A stretch of 64,000 bases of DNA from Nocardia brasiliensis IFM 10847 (GTDB taxonomy: Bacteria; Actinomycetota; Actinomycetes; Mycobacteriales; Mycobacteriaceae): positions 62,001-126,000 of the forward strand of contig NZ_BAUA01000087.1 in assembly GCF_000710915.1 (NCBI RefSeq), read 5' to 3'. Both the position numbers and the translations under genes were made by a program. The notes below the pieces were generated by a model. It was not told the origin of the DNA. It saw nothing but the letters and a program-made list of their open reading frames with translations, and did not search any database. Below, one piece after another: positions 17,334-26,800 of the stretch. The first letter of the stretch is position 1; every line of letters begins with the position of its first letter.

Positions 17334-18890
17334 TTACGTCAGTGGCAGGGGCAGGAACCGGGCGCACGCGGCGGGCAACCGCACGCCGGCGGTCCGCAGT
17401 TGCGCGACCCGGGTCAGGTAGGCCGTGCCGAGCATCATCTGATCGGCGATGTCGGCGACGTGCCTGTTGTCCAGCGCCGCCAGATACGTCCCCGCGACCC
17501 AGTTGTTGAACCCGCCCATGGCGGGCCCGCACCACACCTGATAGTCGGCGACGCGATCTGCTGCACCACGGATGCTCCACCCGGAGGACAGGCCCAGATA
17601 CCACCGGAACACCAGCGCCATCTTCCGCTTGGGGTCTTCGGCCGCGCCGATCAGCTGTGCCGGGTCACGCTCGGTGAAGTAGGCGACGCAGTCCTGCCAT
17701 ACCGCGTCCAGCGGCCGCCGGAACAGCGTCGTCTCGAGGTCACGCCGCAGTGCCGCGGGGATATCGTCGATCCCGGCGTAGGAACGATAGGTGTCGTACA
17801 GTCGCTGCGCCCGAGCCGCGAACATGGTGCCACGACGCAAAACCTGCACCTGCACACCGAGTTCGAACATGTCCGACGAGGGTGCCATCGTGCAATCCGC
17901 GAAATCTGCTCGGGCGAGTAGCTGTTTCGTGGTCGCGCACTGGGCGGCTTCCCGGGTGGCCTGGTTGATCGAGCCGGTCACCACATAGGCCGCGCCCAGC
18001 GCGAACGCCGCCGCCGCGGCCGCCGGTGTGCCGATGCCGCCCGCCGCGCCGACCCGTACCGCGGCTGCCCCGGGCAGCGTGCTCCGATCCCGCGCCGCGA
18101 TGATTTCCGGCAACAGCACCAGCAGCGGTCTGCGGTCGGTGTGCCCGCCCGAATCGGCCTCGGCCGTGATGTCGTCGGCCATCGGCACCTGTTCGGCCAG
18201 CCGCGCCTGCTCGGCGGTCACGTCGCCCGCGTCGACCAGACCGCGCAGCAGATTCGCCGGTGCCGGCCGCAGGAACGGTTCGGCGACCTCGACCCGGGAT
18301 ACTTTCGCGATCAATCGGTTCCGGACCTCGACCCGCCCTTGCCGGTCGACCCCGAGCCCGGCCACCCGGTAACGCACCACCTCCGCGGTGAGCCCCATGA
18401 ACGCCGACGCCTCCACGCAGCGCACCCGATGCCGCAGGCAGGAGTCGACGATGGCCCGTTCCAGCGCCGGCTCGGACGGACTGTGGATCAGGTTGCAGGC
18501 AAACGGTTTACCGTCCAGTGTGCGAGCCAGCTCGCCGAGGGCGGCGTCCACGGCGGCCGGGGTGACACCCGCGGCGCCGTAAGAGGCCAGATAGCCCGCC
18601 CGCGCCATCGCCGAAACCAGGGCGGGCGAGGCGATACCGTTGGCCATCGCCCCCGCCGCATAGGCGGCACGGACGCCGTGGGCGGCGGCGAAACGCCTGT
18701 CGCCCAGTAGTTCCGGTGGCAGCGGCGCAACGGCGGCGAGCACCTGCGCGGCGGCGGCGACGCTCTGCTCCGACGTCGCCCCGACCCTGCCGTCGTGGCG
18801 CACGATCCAGCACGGTCGTCGCACATCGAGCAGCAGCGCGGAGATCTCCTCGGCGCTCTGGGCAACCAGCTCGGTCCGCGATGCGGTCAC
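17334..18890 (-). CDS. PfaD-like trans-acting enoyl reductase (FMN, nitronate-monooxygenase-like TIM barrel)
   Basis: The 518-residue protein resembles PfaD of polyunsaturated fatty acid synthases. It has an N-terminal PfaD-specific region ending in AAHGVRAAYAAGAMANGIAS, then an FMN-binding barrel with AAGGIGTPAAAAAAFALGAAYVVTGS as the phosphate-binding loop, and a C-terminal extension containing FRWYLGLSSGWSIRG. In PUFA synthases this enzyme reduces the enoyl-ACP double bond in selected cycles. The GTG start overlaps the stop of the dehydratase gene by 4 bp (GTGA), behind that gene's 3' end. Its presence shows the synthase can make partly or fully saturated chains. Confidence 0.9.
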   Translation of the reverse strand: MTASRTELVAQSAEEISALLLDVRRPCWIVRHDGRVGATSEQSVAAAAQVLAAVAPLPPELLGDRRFAAAHGVRAAYAAGAMANGIASPALVSAMARAGYLASYGAAGVTPAAVDAALGELARTLDGKPFACNLIHSPSEPALERAIVDSCLRHRVRCVEASAFMGLTAEVVRYRVAGLGVDRQGRVEVRNRLIAKVSRVEVAEPFLRPAPANLLRGLVDAGDVTAEQARLAEQVPMADDITAEADSGGHTDRRPLLVLLPEIIAARDRSTLPGAAAVRVGAAGGIGTPAAAAAAFALGAAYVVTGSINQATREAAQCATTKQLLARADFADCTMAPSSDMFELGVQVQVLRRGTMFAARAQRLYDTYRSYAGIDDIPAALRRDLETTLFRRPLDAVWQDCVAYFTERDPAQLIGAAEDPKRKMALVFRWYLGLSSGWSIRGAADRVADYQVWCGPAMGGFNNWVAGTYLAALDNRHVADIADQMMLGTAYLTRVAQLRTAGVRLPAACARFLPLPLT

Positions 18891-20863
18891 TGTTCGTCCT
18901 CCCGCTCGACCAGTTCGACCGCGAGGTCGAGCAATTCGTAGATCCGCAACCCCGGCTTCCACAGCGAGCCGTCCGCGATCACGGTGACCCCGCGCGGGCC
19001 GCGCCGGATCTCTTTGATGTGCGCCTCCAGTTCGACCGTGCCGTCGGTCGGCAGGAACTGCCCGCGGTAGCGCCAGCTGAACGCGATATCGGCGGGGATA
19101 CGAAACACCGGGTCGCACATGGCGTCCGCGTACCCGGCGTCGAGCAGCCACTCCTGTAGCGCGTGGATGACCGATTCGACGCCCAGCGAACCCGGGATCA
19201 CCGGGTCGAGATGGAAGTGCCGCTCGAAGTACCAGTCCGACCCGTCGATCGCGCGCAGCGAATGCAGATATCCCGCATCGTATTTCCCGCCGCCGTCGAC
19301 CACATCGATCTCGTCGACGAGCGCCAGCGTTCGCCGCGCACACAGCCGCGCGTGCGGGTCGGTCCGGCGAGCGGCCACGTCGATCCGCCGCACCGGCGCG
19401 TCCACATGTTCATCCAGCCAGGTCGGCGCGGTGCGACCCGCGTCGAGTCCGGTCTGGTTCGCGAGCGCCTCGTCGCTGAAGTAGCCGAACATGGTTTCCC
19501 CGGCGTAGAACGGCGCACCGTCCACACTCAGCGTGTAATCGAAGGTCTGCAACGACGATCCGGGCAGGATGGTGGTCGACAGCAGCCGGGAGGACTGCTC
19601 GATCGTCTTGTCCCGCAAGTCGACCTGCCGCAGCACCGTCGCCGTGCCGCCCAGGTTGCGCAGGCTCAACGTGACGCCCGGCTGGGTGAGCGTCGGCCCC
19701 GCGTAGTACCCCATCAGCAGCGCCGCCTGCAGCGAGGTCTCCATATAGACGAAATGCGGCATCGAATCATTGGCGGTGTCGCCGTAATACCAGGAGTCCG
19801 CCGGAGCATCATATTCGCTGGTATAGGTGGCGCCGTCCAAACGCCCACGAGCACCGTCGAATTCGAGCACCCGGTCGACCAGCAGCAGACCGCCGGTAGG
19901 CAGCCGGGTGGCGCGCACGCCCGTGTACGCCGCGAATTCCGGCCCCATGGCGATGCTTTGATCGCCGCGGGACAGCTGCGTCATGTGGAATTCGTTCAGC
20001 AGGGTGCCCGGTGCGGCCGCGCCGGGACCGACGGAGGCACCGGCTGGTTCGACGACAGTGACGGTGACCAGCGAGTTCGCTTGCGCGCCCGGGAAAGCCA
20101 CCGTAGCGGTGACGTACGGACGCGGGATCAGATCGATCTCGGTGACGAGGAGGTCGAGTGTGCCCGCCGCACGCTCAGCTCGCCCGCGCACGGGCGCGGC
20201 GACCAGCGTGCTGCCCGACAGGCACAGGTGCATCCCGGTGAACAGTGCGAACAACTCGGCTGCCTGCACTGCCGCCGCGTGCGGGTCGCCGTCGAAAGTG
20301 GCCGTGAGACGGCCCTTTCCGGTACCGCCGCGCAGCTCGATGGCGGTAACCCCGGTGAGCGCCAGCGGCTGCCCCGCGGCGAGCCGGGCTGCGGATTCGA
20401 CACCGGCGCGGTGGTAAGCGGAGCCGAACACCCCGACCAGATCGCCTTCGGTGAGTCGCTGCAACGCGTCTCGGTCCAGGGCGATGCGCTCAGTCCGCGC
20501 CAACGGCTTGAAGGCCGACTCGGGTGCCGCACCGGACGAGAGGTCCACCGCCCGCGAGCCGACGGCCCGTTGCCACGCCGCACGCTGCAAGACCACCTGG
20601 GCGGCGAGTGCTGCCCGATGCGCAGTCACTACCCCTGCGCGGATTTCACTCAGCGGTTGCGTACGTCGTGGCGTGCGGGCGACGCTGTCCGTGTCGCGCA
20701 CACCGTCGTGCGTGCGCCCTGCGGGTTGAACCTGCCGCCTGTCGGGGAAGTCCCCATCGACGGCTGTCGCGGGATTGCCGCGCGCCGGCACCGGACCGTC
20801 ATTGCGCGGCAGGGACGCACCCGTTCGATCGAACGGTATTCCGTCGAATTCCAGCACTGTCAT
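18887..20863 (-). CDS. PfaC-like dehydratase protein (tandem FabA-like hotdog domains) lacking KS and chain-length factor
   Basis: The 658-residue protein aligns by eye to the C-terminal, dehydratase half of PfaC. Residues ~115-250 look like a degenerate hotdog half (LTEGDLVGVFG), ~305-480 a first FabA-like unit (LPTGGLLLVDRVLEFDG ... SWYYGDTANDSMPHF), and ~505-650 a second with the FabA active-site pattern HFHLDPVIPGSLG at His549/His551. The first unit lacks a histidine at the equivalent place. No ketosynthase or CLF sequence precedes it: the ATG at 20863 overlaps the PfaA stop (ATGA) behind GGAGGTGG, so the absence is real and not a wrong start. It would dehydrate (and possibly isomerise) 3-hydroxyacyl-ACP intermediates for the megasynthase. 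Confidence 0.88.
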   Translation of the reverse strand: MTVLEFDGIPFDRTGASLPRNDGPVPARGNPATAVDGDFPDRRQVQPAGRTHDGVRDTDSVARTPRRTQPLSEIRAGVVTAHRAALAAQVVLQRAAWQRAVGSRAVDLSSGAAPESAFKPLARTERIALDRDALQRLTEGDLVGVFGSAYHRAGVESAARLAAGQPLALTGVTAIELRGGTGKGRLTATFDGDPHAAAVQAAELFALFTGMHLCLSGSTLVAAPVRGRAERAAGTLDLLVTEIDLIPRPYVTATVAFPGAQANSLVTVTVVEPAGASVGPGAAAPGTLLNEFHMTQLSRGDQSIAMGPEFAAYTGVRATRLPTGGLLLVDRVLEFDGARGRLDGATYTSEYDAPADSWYYGDTANDSMPHFVYMETSLQAALLMGYYAGPTLTQPGVTLSLRNLGGTATVLRQVDLRDKTIEQSSRLLSTTILPGSSLQTFDYTLSVDGAPFYAGETMFGYFSDEALANQTGLDAGRTAPTWLDEHVDAPVRRIDVAARRTDPHARLCARRTLALVDEIDVVDGGGKYDAGYLHSLRAIDGSDWYFERHFHLDPVIPGSLGVESVIHALQEWLLDAGYADAMCDPVFRIPADIAFSWRYRGQFLPTDGTVELEAHIKEIRRGPRGVTVIADGSLWKPGLRIYELLDLAVELVEREDEQ

Positions 20864-23800
20864 GCCATCCACCTCCGCACCGAGTTCTGGAACTTCTCTG
20901 TCAAATCCGGCGTGGTCACCACGGTGACGTCCGAGAAACGTTGCAGCACAGTGCCGTCCGCCGTGACCGCGGTAGCATCGATGCGGGCGTCGAATCGTCC
21001 GGCTCGCGGGTTGTCCACGATGAGGACGAAACCTTCGCCGACGGGCAGCGGCCGGTAGTAGTCCACGCGACCGACGCCCAGCGGCAGGCACGCCGCGCCG
21101 AGCAGCCGGTACCCGAGTACCGGCGGTCCCTGCAGGATCAGATCCGCGAGCACCGGGTCGTGCAACCGGCTCGCGTAGGCCCCGTTCGCCACCCGTGCCG
21201 CGGGCAGCGCGCAATCGAACACGATGGCGTCGTCCGACGCCGCCCGCACCATGCGCAGGCCTTGCAGCGCCGGACCGTGGAACTGGATGCCGTCCCGGTA
21301 GATGTTCGCGTCACTGGCCGATCCACGCGGAATCGCCTGGTGCGGCGCGGGTTCCGTCGCCGCGGCCGATATCAGGGTCGCCCGGAAGTGCAGGGCACCG
21401 TCCCCGCGGATGCTCGCTTCGACCAGTGTCCGGCCGTCCGTGGTGGCACCGGGGCGCACCTCGAGCTCGAGTTCGTCCACCGGATGGTCGAACACGAGGC
21501 CCTTGAGTACCTGGAAGTCGCGCACGCCCACCACCGTTCGGCCCGTCAGCACGCGTTCTGCCAACCCGGCCAACGCGCCCAGACCGAACGTGGCGGGCAG
21601 CACGATGTGCTCGCCGATGCGGTGTGCCCGGATGATCGGATCCTCGGTGAGGCCCGTGACGACGCGCCGCGCTCGGACGACTTCCGCCGCGACCGCGGTG
21701 TGGCCGGAGAGTCCGTTCGCGGGCCCGATGAGCACGATCGGACCGTCGGCTCGTTGCTCGGTGAACTGCTGCGTGAAAGCCGCCGCACCGGCCTCGGGGG
21801 CGAGCAACGCGATGCCGCGCTGCTGAAAGTGCTGCCGCAGTTCAGCAGTGACCATTCCGCCGTCCCACGCGCCCCAATCGAGCGCCGTCACATGACAGTC
21901 CGGATGCGCGGCCCGCCAACTGACCGCGAACCGGGACAGCGCCTCGTTCGCGGCGGCGTAGTCGGCCTGCCCCGTGTTACCGAACAACCCCGCGACGGAG
22001 GTGAACAGGATCAGGTGCCGTAGTCCACCGGCCAGCGTTGCGGCGTCCACTGCCGGGACGGCACATGCTGTTTCAGCATCGCCCGCGAGTCCGGCCGCAC
22101 TCGCCGGTTGCCCTGTCGAGGCAGTGTGACCCAAAGCGGCGAGGATCGAGGCCAGGCCGGTGATCTTGGGGTTCAGGACCCGGGCGATCGTCTCCGGGGT
22201 CTTGTCCGTGATCATGGAATCGGCCAGCACGCCCGCGCCGTGCACCACGCCGGTGATCGTGTCCCGCCATGGTTCGAGGGCCGTCCGCAGCGCCGTCTCG
22301 TCGGTCGCGTCGACGGCGAGATACTCTGCCCGCGAGCCCAATTCGTGCAGCGTCGTCCGGATCTCCCGCGCGGCGCGCACTCCGGCGCAGGCTCGTTCGA
22401 TCTCGCGCGGTTTGGCGCCGGAGCCGGCGAGCGCCCGCACTGCGGCAGCTTTCAGATCCGCCTCGGCGACGCCCACCGCCCATTCGGGTTCCGGAATCGG
22501 TTCCGAGCGCCCGAGCAGCAGGAACCGGGCCGCGCTCCGGGCGGCGAGCGCGAGCACACACGTCGCCGTCACTCCGCGGGCGCCTCCGGTCACGAGCAGC
22601 AGATCGTCCGCCGTGAGCACACTCGGCGCTTGCTCCCCCAGGGGCGTGACAGCGGTCACCGACCGGGCGGGCGCGTACCCGCTCGGCACCAGGGTCCGCC
22701 GCTCCCCCGCCGCGTCGATGCCGACCTCGAGCGTGTCCCGCGCCGGATCGAACAATTCGGCCGTCACCAGCTCGGCCAGTCCGGCGGGCGCCACGCCCGG
22801 ATCGATGTCCAGCGCGCGACAGAACAGCGACGGATGTTCCACGGCAAGCGTTTTCACCACACCACCGACACCGCCCAGCAGCGCGTGCACCGGCTGCGCG
22901 GTCCCGTGGAACCCGAGCCCACCGTCGAGCCGGGTCACCGTGACGAAGGCGGCCCGGCCGCCGGACTGCCGCAACCGCGGCGCGGCCCGTCCGGCGAGGA
23001 GAAGCGCGTCGGTCAACACCCGCTGCGCCGCCTCCCATTCCGTGACACCGCCGCTGAGGATGCCGACGCACACGTCGACCGCCTCGGTGCGCAGGACGTC
23101 GACCGCCTCGGCGGCGTTGCACCGACGCACCGACCAGCCCAACGCGGTCAGTGCAGTGTCCAGCGCGGCACAGTCCGCGTCGGCGCCCCCGGCAAGGTCG
23201 ATCAGCACAACACGCGCGTCGGCCGGGTACACCTCCTCCGCACGGTCCAGCGCCGGCAGAACACTCAGTTCGACGGTGTGCCGCGGCGTTTCGACCGCGG
23301 CTTCAGCTTTTGGGTGGACATCACCGCCCACCGACGGCGCGAGCTCGTCGACGATCTGGTCGAGCGTGCGCAAGGTGCCCAACTGCTCCGGGCCGAGGCT
23401 CGGCAAGTCCGGAAACCGTTCCTGCAATGCCCCGATCACTTGCACGCGCTTGATCGAGTCCACGCCCAGATCTGCTTCCAGGTCCATTGCCGGATCGACC
23501 ATCTCCACCGGATAACCGGTCTTCTCGGCGACGACCTCTTGCAGTGCGCGCCGCAGCACCTCGCCGGTGTCGTCGCCGGTGTCGTTCTGTGCGACAACAG
23601 CCTTGGTTTCCGCCTTCGGCAGAGCGTTCAGCGGGGCATCCACTGCACTCGGCCGCTGCGCCTCGCCGATCGGTTCAGCCGCACCCAGCAAGTCCGCGAT
23701 CTGGTCCAGTGTGCGCAGCGTGGCGAGCTGTTCCGGACCGAGGTTCGGCAGGTGCGGGAACCGCTCCTGCAGCGCCCCGATCACCTGAACCCGCTTGATC

Positions 23801-26800
23801 GAGTCCACGCCGAGATCTGCTTCCAGGTCCATTGCCGGATCGACCATCTCCACCGGGTAACCGGTCTTCTCGGCGACGACCTCTTGCAGCGCCTTACGCA
23901 GGGCGTCGTGCGAAACCTGGCCGTCGGTCCTCGGCTCCGGCGCGAAGGTCTCGACCACCGGCGTCGCAGCGAGCACCTCGGTCACCGGCGCTTTTGCTGC
24001 CGGTGCCGCGGCGTGGCCGTTGCTCTGCGACTCCGAACCAGCTTGCGCAGTAGCGCTTTCCACCGCGCCGATCCCCCTCCGCGCCGGTGCGGACTCGATC
24101 GCGGACTGCCGTGTGGATGCCACCCGGCGCGGCGCCGGCGCGGCCGTGCGCGCCACCGGGGCGAACCCACTCTCCAATTCGGCCAGCTGCGCGAGCACCT
24201 CGCTGGCCCGGGAATGGCTCTCGCTGATCGCTACGCCGTGCTCCTTTACGGCTTCGACCGCCCGCAACGTCGCCTCGTCGAGCGACCCGGTGCCGAGCAC
24301 GCCGGCGAGTCCGCGGGCCAGGTCGAGTTGCCCGTCCAGGTACTGCCGGTGCGTCTGCAGGTGCTGGTGGAGCGCGCTGTCCAGCGCGTCGGCACCTGGA
24401 TCGTAGGGTTGTGCGGCTTGATGCACGGTGGTCTCCGTCGCCTCGGGGAAAGTAGGTGCCACGACTGTGTTTTCGGGTTGCCGATCGACCACGGTGTCGA
24501 CTGGAGTCGAGCTGGGTGCGGCCGCCGGAGCATCCGGCGCCGCTACCGCCTGCACGCGATATCCGTCGTCGAGCGCCGCCGCGTAGGCCGCGCGCCGCGT
24601 CTGCGGGACGTACTCCGGTGCCGAGATCGTCACCGTCATCGGCCGACTCGGCGTGTGCCGCACCGCCGCCGGTGCCGCGTGCCGGTTGATGCCGTGCAGC
24701 CCGAACCCGAGCACCGCCAGCCGCACCGCTGCCCGCGCCAGCGCGAGATCGCTGTTGCCGATGGGCCCGGAATCGGTGGCGATGGCTATCACGTCATCAC
24801 CGAGCGTGCGCCGCACCAGTGCGGTGAGCACCTGCTTCGGGCCGAACTCCACGAACACCGTGCAGCCGGCTTCCCGCATCGCGGTCAGTGCGGCGGCGAA
24901 TTCGACCGGCTTGCTGAGCTGTTCGGTGAGCAACTGCCGATTGGCCGCGACATCGCCGCCGTACTGCGCGCCCGGCGTATTCGAGTACACCGGTGCGTCG
25001 GGCACTCCGATGGACACCGTCGCGGTGGCTCGCGCGAACGCGTCGACCGCGTGCGCGACGTACGGCGTGTGAAACGCACCGGACACCGGCAGCGCCCTGG
25101 TGACCAGGCCTCGCTCGGTAGCCCGCGCCACGACGGCGGCGACTCCGTCGGTCCCGCCGCCGATCACGACCTGATCCGGCGCGTTGTGGTTGCAGATCCA
25201 GACGTCGTCGACGCCGTCGAGCAGTTCCTCGGCCGTCTCGCGGGACGTGCCGAGCGCCGCCATCGTGCCCGCGGCCACACCCTCCGCCGGCGTCATCGCC
25301 GCCCCGCGTGCCCTGGCCAGCCCGAAGAAGTCATCGGTGCCGAGCGCGCCGGCGGCCCACAGCGCCGTCAGCTCACCGAAGCTGTGCCCGAGATATCCGT
25401 CGGCTCGCAACCCGTACCCGGTGAGCGCACCGAACTGCCCGGCGGACAGCGCGCCGATCGCCGGCTGCGCGAATTCGGTTCGGCGCAACGCGATTTCCTG
25501 CTCCTGCGCCGTCTCTTCGTCGAAGGCCGGCGGCGGGAACACCACACTGGACAGCCGGACCGGCGCACCGGCGAACGCGGCGTTGGCCGTATCGAAGGCC
25601 GCACCGACGGCTGGATGGTTCAGCGCCGCATCCGATCCCATGTCGACGTACTGACTGCCCTGACCGGCGAACAGCGCACCGATCTTGCGATCAGGCAGTG
25701 CGGCCGCCCGGAAGTACACCCCTTCGGGGTGATCCCACGCGGCAGCGTCGGGCCTGCGGACCAGTTCGTCCACGGCGAGCGCGCGCAGGTGTTCGGCGTT
25801 CTCGTCGTCCACCGACACGAAGCCGACACGCGCGTGGCCGTCCGGTATGTCGCCGCCGTCCACCGGTTCGACACTGCGCACCACGTCGATCAGTCCGGCG
25901 ACATCCGCCGCGTGCCACAGATGCGCCCGCGCGGTCCGATGCAGTACCGGCTGATCGCGCACCGAGTCGGCCTCCTCCAGCACCACGTGAAAGTTGGTGC
26001 CGCCGAAGCCGAAAGCCGAGGCGGCGGCGCGGCGGATCGGACGCTGCGGATCCCGGATCCACGGCCGGGTGCGGGTGTTCACGTAGTAGGGCGCGTCGAC
26101 CGGTGCGATTTCGGCGTTGGGCGCCGCCACGTTGATGGTGCCCGGCAACACCTTCTGGTGCAGCGCGAACGCCAGTTTCATCAGGCTGGCGGTGCCCGCC
26201 GCGCCCTTGGTGTGCCCGATCTGGGATTTCACGCTGCCGAGCGCCGCGAACCGGGCTTCCGAACTCGCCTCGGACAGCAGCCCTTTGAGTGCCGACAGCT
26301 CGGTCTTGTCCCCGACCGGAGTGCCAGTGGCGTGTGCCTCGATCAACGCGATATCGGCGGGCGAGCATTCGGCGTCGGCGTAGGCGCGGTCGAGCGCGAC
26401 CCGCTGACCGCCCGCGCGCGGCGCGTAAATGCTCTTCGCACGTCCGTCGCTGGACGAGCCGAGCCCGCGGATCACCGCATAGATTCGATTGCCGTCGCGG
26501 CGTGCGTCGTCGAGCCGCCGCAGCGCGAGCATGGTGATGCCCTCACCGAGCAGCGTGCCGTTCGCGTCCGCCGAGAACGGACTGATCTGCCCGCTCGCCG
26601 ACAGCGCGCCGACCTTGCTGAAGCACAGATAGATGAAGATCGTGTTCTCGGTGTCCACGCCGCCGGTGATCATCATGTCTGCACGGCCGTCCTGCAATTC
26701 GGCGATCGCCGTGCGCAGCGCCGCCAGCGACGCCGCACAGGCCGCGTCGACGGTGCAGTTGATGCCACCGAGCCCGAGCCGGTTCGCGACCCGGCCCGCG

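Noticed and set aside
18891..19343. Upstream extension of the PfaD-like frame to 19343
   Set aside because: It would overlap 450 bp of the dehydratase gene; the GTG at 18890 with a GTGA overlap is far more plausible.
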